From Ascidiaceihabitans sp029251465 (GTDB lineage: Bacteria > Pseudomonadota > Alphaproteobacteria > Rhodobacterales > Rhodobacteraceae), in the NCBI RefSeq assembly GCF_042932805.1, contig NZ_CP170633.1, forward strand, positions 1,798,001 to 1,862,000: a stretch of DNA of 64,000 nucleotides, given 5' to 3'. Position 1 is the stretch's first letter. Each line of letters begins with the position of its first letter. The notes beneath the pieces are model-generated. The model was given only the letters and a program-made list of their open reading frames with translations, searched no databases and was not told where the DNA came from. Below are positions 43,721-51,981 of the stretch, piece after piece. A program made the translations under genes and the position numbers.

Positions 43721-44178
43721 AGCGGCAGCATCGTTGTCGATTTGATCTGTTCCATCGACAAAAGCGCCGTGACGTTGTGCACCCGCACTTCTGAAATCAG
43801 CGCTTGGTAGAACGCGTCGTACGCCCGCGCATTCTGAACGCGCACCTTCAGAATATAGTCGATGTCGCCGGCCAAACGGTGCGCTTCTTGCACTTCGGGG
43901 CGGTCTTGCAGGGCCTTCAGAAACTTCGCCTGCCACTCGGCCTCGTGTTCTGACGTGCGGATCAAAACAAAGAAACACGCCTCGAATCCCAGCGCCTCTG
44001 CATCCAGATACACCGTCTGCTGACCGATCACCCCGGCCTCGCGCAATTTGCGGATGCGATTCCACACTGGCGTCTTGGAACTGCCCACAGCTTTGGCGAT
44101 TTCGTCCAAAGATTGGCTGGCATCGCGTTGCAGCTCCGAGAGGATTTTCCGATCTGTTTCGTCAATACGAACGCTCAT
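43717..44178 (-). CDS. Lrp/AsnC-family transcriptional regulator
   Basis: A 153-residue regulator. The HTH is at residues 5-60 (IDETDRKILSELQRDASQSL, DEIAKAVGSSKTPVWNRIRK) and the RAM ligand domain follows (ACFFVLIRTSEHEAEWQAKF). I chose MSVRIDETD as the start; the longer frame would add a basic leader. It is divergent from cysG across 144 bp, so it is a good candidate for regulating the sulfate assimilation operon, a role known for some Lrp-type proteins in this group only by gene context. Confidence 0.92.
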   Translation of the reverse strand: MSVRIDETDRKILSELQRDASQSLDEIAKAVGSSKTPVWNRIRKLREAGVIGQQTVYLDAEALGFEACFFVLIRTSEHEAEWQAKFLKALQDRPEVQEAHRLAGDIDYILKVRVQNARAYDAFYQALISEVRVHNVTALLSMEQIKSTTMLPL

Positions 44179-44271
44179 TCGCCTGTTCCTTTGATTTCTA
44201 CGATTTCGTTCCTTTTGACCACTCAATCGGAACAAACATCCTTATCAGCGCCAGCCTATGGCGTATTTGCG

Positions 44272-44282
44272 GGAATATTTCC
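44272..44282. promoter_or_regulatory. Short palindrome in the Lrp-cysG spacer
   Basis: GGAA-TAT-TTCC, with AT-rich flanks (TATTGAGG downstream), 40 bp before cysG. Lrp/AsnC proteins bind degenerate AT-rich palindromes of this kind. Symmetry is short, so the call is tentative. Confidence 0.25.
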
Positions 44283-44322
44283 TATATTGAGGGTCAAGTC
44301 AAACGACATCGAGGCGACACCC

Positions 44323-45717
44323 ATGGACCATTTTCCGATCTTTGTTGCGACATCCGGCCGACGCATTGTGCTGTCTGGTGGTGGCGACGCGGCCTTGGCC
44401 AAATTGCGCTTGTTGCTCAAGACCAAGGCGAACATCTCGGTCTTCACCCCAAAACCTGCGTCCGAGATTGTGCAATGGGCCGCTACCGGAAAACTGACTT
44501 TGATCAAACGCGCGATGGAACCCGGTGATGCCATGTGCGCCGTGCTGTTTTACGCAGCAGATGAGGATTCGGTCGAGGACGCGCGTACAAGTGCTATCGC
44601 AAATGCCGACGGCGCGTTGGTTAATGTGGTCGACAATCTTGCGGACAGCCAGTTCATCACGCCTGCCATCGTTGACCGTGATCCGGTCACCATCGCCATC
44701 GGCACCGAAGGGGCTGCACCCGTTCTTGCCCGCGCGATCAAGGCGGATCTCGAAGAACGCCTGCCCGCAACGCTTGGCACACTGGCACGCATCGGCAAAA
44801 CATTTCGCAAGATGTCGTATTCTCTACCATTCGGGCGCGCACGCCGCGATTTCTGGCGCGACTACTACTTTAACGCCGGTCCAAAGGCGATTGCCGATGG
44901 GGTCGATGCCGTGCGCCCTGCCTTGGACGACTTACTGAACGCGCACCTTGCCCGTGACGCCCGCGAAGGTCACATCGCCTTTGTCGGTGCTGGCCCCGGT
45001 GATCCCGAATTGCTGACACTCAAGGCCCGCCGCGCGCTGGATGAGGCAGACGTGGTGATCTACGACCGCCTGATCTCCAAAGAAATCCTCGAACTCGCCC
45101 GTCGCGAAGCCATCATGCTGGACGTGGGTAAAGAAGGCTTTGGCCCCTCGACATCCCAAGACACAATCAACGATTTACTCGTTGAACACGGCGCAAGCGG
45201 CGCACAAGTGGTGCGTTTGAAATCCGGCGATGCGACTGTCTTTGGACGTCTCGACGAAGAACTGGACGCCGTAACCGCGGCAGGGATCGGCTGGCACATT
45301 GTGCCCGGTATCACCGCGGCTTCTGCTGCCGTTGCCTCGATCGGGCAAAGCCTGACAAAACGCGGGCGCAACGCCTCGGTCCGCTTTCTGACCGGTCACG
45401 ACATGCAAGGGTTTGCGGATCACGATTGGGCCGCACTTGCCGCCCCGAACGAAGTCGCCGCAATCTACATGGGCAAGAAATCTGCCCGTTTTGTCCAAGG
45501 TCGCCTGATCATGCACGGCGCGGATCAAAACACACCAATCACGGTCATCGAAAACGCCTCACGCCCCAATCAACGCGTATTGTCCACGACGTTGGCGCAT
45601 CTGCCGACCGATCTGGCCGATGCCAACATGACTGGCCCTGCCCTCACATTCTACGGCCTTGCACCGCGCGACGCATCCGAGGCCGCCGCAACACTCATCA
45701 CCCGGGAATTTGCATAA
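44323..45717 (+). CDS. cysG: Siroheme synthase CysG
   Basis: A 464-residue bifunctional enzyme. The N-terminal half (about 1-200) is the precorrin-2 dehydrogenase/ferrochelatase with nucleotide motif VLSGGGDAALAKLRLLL, altered from the more common GGG-x-VA-x-RK. The C-terminal half is the SAM-dependent uroporphyrinogen-III methyltransferase (FVGAGPGDPELLTLKARRAL, VRLKSGDATVFGRLDEEL, ITAASAAVASIG). It supplies the siroheme for CysI. It is the first gene of a tightly packed operon; the next start overlaps its stop (TAATG). Confidence 0.95.
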   Translation: MDHFPIFVATSGRRIVLSGGGDAALAKLRLLLKTKANISVFTPKPASEIVQWAATGKLTLIKRAMEPGDAMCAVLFYAADEDSVEDARTSAIANADGALVNVVDNLADSQFITPAIVDRDPVTIAIGTEGAAPVLARAIKADLEERLPATLGTLARIGKTFRKMSYSLPFGRARRDFWRDYYFNAGPKAIADGVDAVRPALDDLLNAHLARDAREGHIAFVGAGPGDPELLTLKARRALDEADVVIYDRLISKEILELARREAIMLDVGKEGFGPSTSQDTINDLLVEHGASGAQVVRLKSGDATVFGRLDEELDAVTAAGIGWHIVPGITAASAAVASIGQSLTKRGRNASVRFLTGHDMQGFADHDWAALAAPNEVAAIYMGKKSARFVQGRLIMHGADQNTPITVIENASRPNQRVLSTTLAHLPTDLADANMTGPALTFYGLAPRDASEAAATLITREFA

Positions 45718-46028
45718 TGCCAAAGCCGTTCACACCCAAAGTTGTCACCGCAAACGATCTGCTGATCGGCGACGTCATCTATCAAACAATCAGCGGTTGG
45801 TCGCGTAATTTGAACGATGCCGAAGTTCTAACTGATGAAGCACACGCCGATCTGCGTAAAATTGAGGCAACCCAACAGATCAACGAAGTCGTTGGGGTTT
45901 ATTTCATGGACATCGACGCCTCATCCGCCGACGCTTTACAAACGAAACACTTTCGCGAAGCATTCCGCGCCAAGGGCCCCTCCAACTACGCCCACGGCAA
46001 GCAAACTGCCCAAACAGAGGTTTCCTAA
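45717..46028 (+). CDS. DUF2849 protein of the sulfite reductase operon
   Basis: A 103-residue soluble protein, start coupled to cysG (TAATG). The segment VTANDLLIGDVIYQTISGWS and then DEAHADLRKIEAT mark the DUF2849 family. It is found between cysG and cysI in many alphaproteobacteria, so a role in siroheme delivery or sulfite reductase function is likely, though unproven. Confidence 0.88.
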   Translation: MPKPFTPKVVTANDLLIGDVIYQTISGWSRNLNDAEVLTDEAHADLRKIEATQQINEVVGVYFMDIDASSADALQTKHFREAFRAKGPSNYAHGKQTAQTEVS

Positions 46029-46029
46029 G

Positions 46030-47691
46030 ATGTATCAATATTCAGAATTCGACACCGACTTCATCGCCTCGCGCAACGCCCAGTTCCGTGCGCAGGTTGA
46101 ACGCCGTATCGACGGCTCTCTGACCGAGGATGAATTCAAACCCCTGCGTTTGATGAACGGCCTGTATCTGCAATTGCACGCCTACATGCTGCGCGTTGCC
46201 ATTCCGTATGGCACGCTGAACAGTGCCCAAATGCATGTTTTGGCTGACATTTCCGAAAAGTTCGACAAAGGTTACGGTCACTTTACCACCCGTCAAAACA
46301 TCCAGTACAACTGGCCTGAGCTGCGCGATGTCCCTGACATGTTGGACGCGTTGGGCGCGGTTGGCATGCACGCCATCCAGACCTCTGGCAACACAATCCG
46401 CAACGTAACAGCGGACCATTTTGCAGGTGCTGCGGCCGATGAAATCGCCGATCCGCGCCCGGTGGCCGAGCTGATCCGCCAGTGGTCAACAGATCACCCG
46501 GAATTCCAGTTCATGCCGCGTAAATTCAAAATTGCTATCACCGGATCACCAAATGACCGCGCCGTCACGCGCGCCCATGACATTGGGTTGCGCATGGTTG
46601 AAAAAGACGGTCTTGCCGGTTTTGAGGTCCTTGTGGGCGGTGGTCTTGGCCGCACGCCGATGATCGGAAAGGTCATCACTGACTTCTTGCCGCAAGAAGA
46701 CTTGTTGCCTTATCTCGAGGCCATCGTGTCCGTCTGGAACCAGATCGGTCGCCGCGACAACAAGTATAAAGCGCGCATCAAAATCACTGTGCACGAGCAT
46801 GGCATTGACGAAATTCGCCGCCTTGTGGACGACCGCTTTGCGGTCCTGAAATCGACGTTTACGGGAATCGATCAACAGCTGCTTGCGCATTTTGTTGACC
46901 AGTTTGCCGCGCCGGAATTCGTGACAAAGTCCGAAGCGACGTTCAAAGACGCCTATCACCGCGATCCGATTTTCCGGTCTTGGGCCGACACCAACATCAC
47001 GCCGCACAAGGCCGATGGGTACGCGATTGTGTCGATCAGTCTCAAGAAACACGGGGCCACGCCGGGGGATGCATCTGCGATCCAGATGCGCTTGATGGCA
47101 GAGCTGGCCAAACGCTTTGGCCATGACGAATTGCGCATCAGCCACGAGCAAAACGTGATTCTGCCGCATGTCCACAAATCCGATCTGCCGTCGATCCATG
47201 CCGCGCTCAAGGCGCAGGATCTGGCGACTGCAAACATCGGCCTGATCAGCGATATTATCGCCTGCCCCGGTATGGATTATTGCGCGCTTGCAACCGCCCG
47301 TTCGATCCCGATTGCGCAAGAAATCGCCACACGATTTGACGAACTCAAATTAGAACACGAGATTGGGAATTTGAAAATCAAGATTTCGGGGTGCATCAAC
47401 GCATGTGGACATCACCACGTTGGGCACATCGGAATTTTGGGTCTCGATCGTGCGGGTGTTGAAAACTACCAAATCACGTTGGGTGGTGATCACACTGAAA
47501 CCGCCGCCGTTGGCGAGCGTGCAGGACCTGGATTTTCAGCAGACGAGATTATCCCGGCGGTGGAACGTATCGTAACCACCTACCTTGACTTGCGAAATGA
47601 GGGCGAAGAATTTCTTGCAACTTACCGCCGTCTTGGTCTCGCCCCGTTCAAGGCTGCGCTTTATCCAGAGGCACAGGCTAATGCTGCATAG
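46030..47691 (+). CDS. cysI: Sulfite reductase hemoprotein (CysI/nitrite-sulfite reductase family)
   Basis: A 553-residue siroheme/[4Fe-4S] enzyme reducing sulfite to sulfide. Both duplicated halves are present, with the siroheme-binding RQNIQYNWPEL and the cluster cysteines in IACPGMDYCALATARS and ISGCINACGHHHVGHIGILG. It begins MYQYSEFDTDFIASRNAQF one codon after the DUF2849 stop. No CysJ flavoprotein is in the operon, so electrons probably come from ferredoxin or the nearby Fpr. Confidence 0.94.
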   Translation: MYQYSEFDTDFIASRNAQFRAQVERRIDGSLTEDEFKPLRLMNGLYLQLHAYMLRVAIPYGTLNSAQMHVLADISEKFDKGYGHFTTRQNIQYNWPELRDVPDMLDALGAVGMHAIQTSGNTIRNVTADHFAGAAADEIADPRPVAELIRQWSTDHPEFQFMPRKFKIAITGSPNDRAVTRAHDIGLRMVEKDGLAGFEVLVGGGLGRTPMIGKVITDFLPQEDLLPYLEAIVSVWNQIGRRDNKYKARIKITVHEHGIDEIRRLVDDRFAVLKSTFTGIDQQLLAHFVDQFAAPEFVTKSEATFKDAYHRDPIFRSWADTNITPHKADGYAIVSISLKKHGATPGDASAIQMRLMAELAKRFGHDELRISHEQNVILPHVHKSDLPSIHAALKAQDLATANIGLISDIIACPGMDYCALATARSIPIAQEIATRFDELKLEHEIGNLKIKISGCINACGHHHVGHIGILGLDRAGVENYQITLGGDHTETAAVGERAGPGFSADEIIPAVERIVTTYLDLRNEGEEFLATYRRLGLAPFKAALYPEAQANAA

Positions 47692-48457
47692 ACCATCACA
47701 CCCTTTCAGAGCGTCGGACACTTCACTTGTCGGTTCGCCCTCGGGCCGCCTTCGAGGGCGCATTGCCCGTCTGAACGCGCAATATGCCCATTCGGGCGCA
47801 ACCGAAGTGTTCACGGCCGCCATGAGTTCTTTCAAAAATCTGGCCATGGTGTCCAGTTTTGGCGCGGATTCGGTCGTTCTGTTGCATTTGGCCGCGCAAA
47901 TAGACAAGGATATCCCTGTTCTTTTTATCGACACAGAGCTGCTGTTTGACGAAACCCTGCGCTATCAGGTTCGGGTGTCACGGATGCTGGGCTTTACCAA
48001 TGTGCGCGTGCTGCGCGCATCGGATTTGCACAAAAACGACCCTGGCAACCAGCTGCACAAAACCGATCCGGACGCCTGCTGTCACTTGCGCAAAACCGTG
48101 CCTTTGAATGCCGCGCTGGGTGAATTTGACGGTTGGATCAGTGGCCGCAAACGCCATCAATCGGGCACCCGTGCGCGGTTGAACATGTTCGAAGTCGAAG
48201 ACAGCACGCAGCGGATCAAGGTCAATCCCCTTGCGTTGTGGAACAGCGACGACATGCGCCGCTACATGAACGCCACCCAATTGCCGCGCCATCCGCTGGT
48301 GGCAAAAGGCTATCCATCCATCGGCTGTGAACCCTGCACAACGCCTGTAGCCGAGGGTGAAGATCCGCGCGCAGGGCGCTGGCGTGAAACGGAAAAAGAA
48401 GAATGTGGCATCCATTTTGTCGATGGCAAAATGGTCCGCTCAGGAGAACCGACATGA
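47681..48457 (+). CDS. cysH: Adenylyl-sulfate reductase (APS/PAPS reductase family)
   Basis: A 258-residue thioredoxin-dependent reductase. The nucleotide-binding SSFGADSVVLLHL is in the N half. Two cysteine pairs, DACCHLRKTVP and IGCEPCTTPVAEGEDPRAGR, bind a [4Fe-4S] cluster and indicate the APS-reducing type; the catalytic Cys is in EKEECGIHF near the C terminus. It overlaps the end of cysI by 11 bp in another frame, and its stop overlaps the DUF934 start (ATGA). Confidence 0.94.
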   Translation: MLHRPSHPFRASDTSLVGSPSGRLRGRIARLNAQYAHSGATEVFTAAMSSFKNLAMVSSFGADSVVLLHLAAQIDKDIPVLFIDTELLFDETLRYQVRVSRMLGFTNVRVLRASDLHKNDPGNQLHKTDPDACCHLRKTVPLNAALGEFDGWISGRKRHQSGTRARLNMFEVEDSTQRIKVNPLALWNSDDMRRYMNATQLPRHPLVAKGYPSIGCEPCTTPVAEGEDPRAGRWRETEKEECGIHFVDGKMVRSGEPT

Positions 48458-48858
48458 GCATTATCGTCAATGACACAGGATTTACCCCCGACACATGGGA
48501 GCAAGGTTACGCTGCATTTGGCGACGCTGCCAACGACGTGCAGGCCTTGGACATTCCGTCTGACACGGACCCTGCCGACATCGCTTTGACGCCCTGTTTG
48601 CAGATGATCCGCGTGGATTTCCCAAGTTTTGCTGACGGGCGCGGCTTTACCATTGCGCGCATGTTGCGCCTTGCGGGCTACACTGGTCGGTTGCGTGCGC
48701 GGGGTCATATCATCTCTGATCAATACGCCATGGCGCGGCGCGCGGGCTTTGACGAGGTTGAAATCACCCAAGACATGGCCGCCCGCCAACCCCAGGCCCA
48801 ATGGCAATTCCGTGCCAATTGGAAGGCCAATGATTACCAAGCCCGTGTGCGTGGTTAG
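48454..48858 (+). CDS. DUF934 protein of the sulfate assimilation operon
   Basis: A 134-residue protein with the DUF934 core: VDFPSFADGRGFTIARMLRL, then ARGHIISDQYAMARRAGFDE and DMAARQPQAQWQF. It is regularly found with cysI and cysH and is thought to help sulfite reduction, mechanism unknown. It is the last gene of the operon begun by cysG. Confidence 0.9.
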   Translation: MSIIVNDTGFTPDTWEQGYAAFGDAANDVQALDIPSDTDPADIALTPCLQMIRVDFPSFADGRGFTIARMLRLAGYTGRLRARGHIISDQYAMARRAGFDEVEITQDMAARQPQAQWQFRANWKANDYQARVRG

Positions 48859-48898
48859 GTTGCGCGGCTGAACGCCACATCGCTATTTTTCGAAAACC

Positions 48899-48922
48899 AC
48901 TGTTCAACAACGTTTGAACAGT
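48899..48922. promoter_or_regulatory. Perfect palindrome upstream of fpr
   Basis: ACTGTTCAA-N6-TTGAACAGT, two perfect 9-bp arms centred 36 bp before the fpr ATG. It lacks a T-run and its position over a promoter makes it a strong operator candidate for a dimeric regulator. Confidence 0.6.
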
Positions 48923-48945
48923 CTAAAACTGTTAGTGTACAAACA

Positions 48946-49794
48946 ATGACTGAAGCTTTGCCCGTGAACGATACATCTGCCGTAAAAGTCCCGACCCTAC
49001 CCGATGCGCAAACCGTAACTGCGGTGAAACATTGGACGGATCACCTGTTTTCATTCCGCGTGACGCGCCCTGCGTCGTTGCGTTTCCGCTCTGGCGAATT
49101 CGTGATGATCGGATTGATGGGCGACCCACACCCTGAAACGGGCAAGCAAAAACCACTGCTGCGCGCCTATTCCATCGCCTCGCCCGCGTGGGATGAAGAG
49201 CTGGAGTTTTACTCGATCAAGGTCCAGGACGGCCCGCTGACGTCGAAATTGCAGCACATCAAGGTCGGTGACGAGCTGATCTTGCGCCCCAAACCCGTTG
49301 GCACATTGGTGCATGACGCGTTGTTGCCCGGCAAACGGATCTGGTTTTTCTCGACCGGCACGGGCTTTGCCCCCTTTGCGTCCTTGTTGCGCGAACCGCA
49401 AACCTACGAGGACTACGACGAGGTCATCATCACCCACACCTGCCGCGATGTGGCCGAGCTGGAATACAGCCGTCAGCTGATCGAAAACCTGAAATCAGAC
49501 GAGCTGATGCAGGAATTGATCGGCCCCGAGAACCTCGCAAAAATCCGCTATTATCCAACGACAACGCGCGAAGACAGCCCAAAAATGGGCCGCATCACCA
49601 CGTTGTTGCAGGACGGAACCGTGTTCAAAGACCTCGGGATTGACGGCATGTCAGCGGACACAGACCGCGCGATGGTCTGCGGATCGATGGGTTTGAACAC
49701 CGACATCAAAGTGATCCTCGAAGGCTTTGGCCTAGAGGAAGGCGCGAACTCTGATCCCAAGCACTACGTGGTCGAAAAAGCCTTCGTCGGCTGA
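48946..49794 (+). CDS. fpr: Ferredoxin/flavodoxin--NADP+ reductase
   Basis: A 282-residue FAD enzyme of the bacterial FPR type. The FAD motif is LLRAYSIASPAWDEELEFYS, the NADP-binding motif FFSTGTGFAPFASLLR, and the C-terminal end VVEKAFVG is typical. It moves electrons between NADPH and ferredoxin. Next to the cys operon it may feed the sulfite reductase, or it may serve oxidative-stress and Fe-S needs. Its own operator-like palindrome suggests separate control. It ends 2 bp from the convergent dioxygenase gene. Confidence 0.95.
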   Translation: MTEALPVNDTSAVKVPTLPDAQTVTAVKHWTDHLFSFRVTRPASLRFRSGEFVMIGLMGDPHPETGKQKPLLRAYSIASPAWDEELEFYSIKVQDGPLTSKLQHIKVGDELILRPKPVGTLVHDALLPGKRIWFFSTGTGFAPFASLLREPQTYEDYDEVIITHTCRDVAELEYSRQLIENLKSDELMQELIGPENLAKIRYYPTTTREDSPKMGRITTLLQDGTVFKDLGIDGMSADTDRAMVCGSMGLNTDIKVILEGFGLEEGANSDPKHYVVEKAFVG

Positions 49795-49796
49795 TT

Positions 49797-50615
49797 TTAG
49801 GCCGGGTCCAAGGGCACGCCTTGAACCGTGATGCGGTGCATCAGGCGGGCGTGTCCTGAATAATCTGCGGTCGCGTAATGCTGCACCAGTCGGTTGTCCC
49901 AAATTGCCACCATGCCCGGTTCCCAAACCACCCTTGCCGTGAAAATCGGCTGGGTGACAAAGGCGTAGAGATAGGCGAGCAGCGGCGCGCTTTCCTCAAC
50001 GCTCCAGCCTTCAAAGTGCGTGGTGAAATCACCGTTGACGTAGACGCACGGCGCGCCTGTGACGGGGTGCTTGATGATTGCTGGATGCAACACGGGATCG
50101 CGAAACGCGTCTTGCGCGCTGTCGATCCCGACCTTGCTGTCCGCAAAACTGCCGTCCGAATGCCACGCCTGCACACCGTTCAGCATCTTGCGCAGACCGG
50201 GTGACAATGCCGCACAAGCCGCTGACATTGAAGCAAAATGTGTGTCCCCGCCAAAGGGTGGCAGGGTTTGCGTGCTCAGGATCGAACACATCGCAGGTGC
50301 TGCGTCATAGGAATGATCGGTGTGCCACGTGCCGCCAATTACCGCCGCCTGCTCGGGCGTTGTACGGACCTCGGCGATCATCGGGTGGGTGGCGACAGGC
50401 GTGAAGAAACGGTTCACATCGATGGGCCCGAAAAATTCCGCCAGCGTGATGTGTGCCTCAGGGCTCAGGTGCTGGTCCGGCATAACGATGACGCCGTGTT
50501 CGAACAGGGCCGCACGCATCTGTTCCAACGCGCTTTGGGTGGCCGTTTCGAGGCGCACGCCGGTTAAGCGCGCACCGCAATGCCCCGCCATTTTGTCGAT
50601 GGTCCAATTGGTCAT
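49797..50615 (-). CDS. TauD/TfdA-family Fe(II)/2-oxoglutarate dioxygenase
   Basis: A 272-residue enzyme, ATG after CAGGGGGG. The facial triad is His and Asp in GTWHTDHSYDAAPAM and the distal His in WDNRLVQHYATADY; the 2-oxoglutarate-binding Arg is in HARLMHRITVQG. TauD-like enzymes release sulfite from taurine or cleave related compounds. Next to sulfate assimilation genes a sulfonate substrate is attractive but not shown by sequence. Confidence 0.9.
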   Translation of the reverse strand: MTNWTIDKMAGHCGARLTGVRLETATQSALEQMRAALFEHGVIVMPDQHLSPEAHITLAEFFGPIDVNRFFTPVATHPMIAEVRTTPEQAAVIGGTWHTDHSYDAAPAMCSILSTQTLPPFGGDTHFASMSAACAALSPGLRKMLNGVQAWHSDGSFADSKVGIDSAQDAFRDPVLHPAIIKHPVTGAPCVYVNGDFTTHFEGWSVEESAPLLAYLYAFVTQPIFTARVVWEPGMVAIWDNRLVQHYATADYSGHARLMHRITVQGVPLDPA

Positions 50616-50670
50616 ATTCCCCCCCTGCCTACAGGCCCGAAGTTTGGCAAAGAATATCCACCGCGCAAGC

Positions 50671-50701
50671 AAAAACCGCGCCCCCGTTCTGGGGACGCGG
50701 C
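50671..50701 (-). terminator. Rho-independent terminator of the repeat-protein gene
   Basis: On the - strand: CCGCG-T-CCCC, loop AGAAC, GGGG-G-CGCGG, then TTTTT. It lies just past the stop of the alanine/threonine-rich gene at 50727. Confidence 0.85.
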
Positions 50702-50726
50702 TTAAATCCTAGCTGGTTGGCGTGGC

Positions 50727-51779
50727 TTACAGGCCGACGGCCGCTTTGATTTTGTCCAGAACGCCTTGCAGCACTTCAGGATTGTCTTTGGCTTTGTCCA
50801 ACGCTGTTTTCAGAGCTGTCTTTTGGAACGCGCCCAATTCAGAACCGTCGATCATCTCGGAGACTTTTTCCAAGTTGAAGCCGTCAACTGTCAGCAATTC
50901 AGCCATGTCGCCTGTGCCTTCGGTTGCTGCGGCGGTCGCAGTTTCCGCTGTCGCGTCGGCCGCTGCGGTTGCAGTGTCGGTGGCCGCGTCAGTTGTGGCT
51001 TCTGCTGCTGCCGTTGCGGTGTCTGTCGCCGCTTCGGTTGTCGCGTCTGCTGCTGCGGTTGCCGTGTCTGTCGCCGCTGTTGTCGTGTCCGTTACAGCGT
51101 CGGCGGCTGCCGTTGCGGTGTCAGTTGCGGTTTCAGTCACAGCTTCGGCAGCACTTGTTGCAGTATCAGCTGCTGCGGTTGCAGTGTCTGTCACCGCATC
51201 AGTTGCTGCTGTTGCTGTGTCCGTTGCAACGTCGGCAGCCGCGGTGGCTGTGTCGGTTGCCGTTTCGACAGCTGCTGCGGCTGTGTCTGTCGCTGCATCT
51301 GCTGTGGCAGAGGCCGCTTCGGTCGCTGTATCAACGGCGGCTGTTGCAGTGTCTGTCGCTGCATCTGCTGCTGCAGTTGCCGTGTCCGTCGCGGTTTCGA
51401 CTGCGGCTGCTGCCGTGTCTGTGGCCGCGTCAGTTGCTGCTGCCGCTGTGTCGGCAACCGCGTCTGCTGCTGCAGTTGCTGTGTCTGTGGCTGCATCAAC
51501 CGCTTCGCCTGCGGTTTCAGCAACAGCATCGGCTGCGTCAGCGGCGGTGTCTGCTACTGCTTCGACCGCGTCAGAAGCTGCGTCAACCGCACCCTCAACA
51601 GTGCCTTCGGCTGTTTCAACTGCGGCGCCTACGGCGTCAGATGCGCTTTCCAGAATTTCTGGTGCTTTGACAGCTTCGGCCGCATCATTCATGACTTCTT
51701 TTGGGCTTTGGCCCGAATACAACATGTAACCGCCACCTGCGACTACGGCTGCAACTACAATCCACAACAGATTTTTCAT
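50727..51779 (-). CDS. Alanine/threonine-rich 11-residue-repeat protein (LEA-like)
   Basis: A 350-residue protein, ATG after GAGGGG. An N-terminal membrane anchor or signal (MKNLLWIVVAAVVAGGGYML) is followed by about 230 residues of 11-residue repeats of the type ATDTATAAADA, and a distinct C-terminal domain of 55 residues (LLTVDGFNLEKVSEMIDGSE then ALKTALDKAKDNPEVLQGVL). The repeat has the length of group 3 LEA proteins, which form amphipathic helices on drying or freezing. Localisation to the periplasm or inner membrane is likely. No enzyme function is visible. It has its own terminator. Confidence 0.8.
   Translation of the reverse strand: MKNLLWIVVAAVVAGGGYMLYSGQSPKEVMNDAAEAVKAPEILESASDAVGAAVETAEGTVEGAVDAASDAVEAVADTAADAADAVAETAGEAVDAATDTATAAADAVADTAAAATDAATDTAAAAVETATDTATAAADAATDTATAAVDTATEAASATADAATDTAAAAVETATDTATAAADVATDTATAATDAVTDTATAAADTATSAAEAVTETATDTATAAADAVTDTTTAATDTATAAADATTEAATDTATAAAEATTDAATDTATAAADATAETATAAATEGTGDMAELLTVDGFNLEKVSEMIDGSELGAFQKTALKTALDKAKDNPEVLQGVLDKIKAAVGL
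50940..51510. repeat. Tandem 33-bp repeat tract inside the repeat-protein gene
   Basis: About 16 degenerate copies of a 33-bp unit encode the 11-residue repeats. Units such as GCTGCTGCGGTTGCAGTGTC recur with third-base changes, so selection seems to keep the residues rather than the DNA. Boundaries are approximate. Copy number may vary between strains. Confidence 0.75.
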
Positions 51780-51981
51780 CAATTTGTCCCCTCAGACTGG
51801 ATCAAAGGCAATCAAACGCCTCTGTTTCTTCTCCTGTGTCAGATGCGCCGCGCAATCGGAAGGTGCAAGGGGGAAAATCACGCAAATCAGCGCATCCTAG
51901 CTGATTTTGCCGCTTGCGCAGTGTGTTAGGTCAGTTTAACTTGCCTTCTCGATATATGCCAATAACCAAAGGACGAAAGCC

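Noticed and set aside
50940..51510. CRISPR-like array because of regular repeats
   Set aside because: The 33-bp units are contiguous, in frame, and have no spacers; they encode protein repeats.
50766..51929. Long Cys/Gly/Arg-rich open frame opposite the repeat protein
   Set aside because: It is the antisense shadow of the Ala/Thr repeat; the composition results from the repeated codons.
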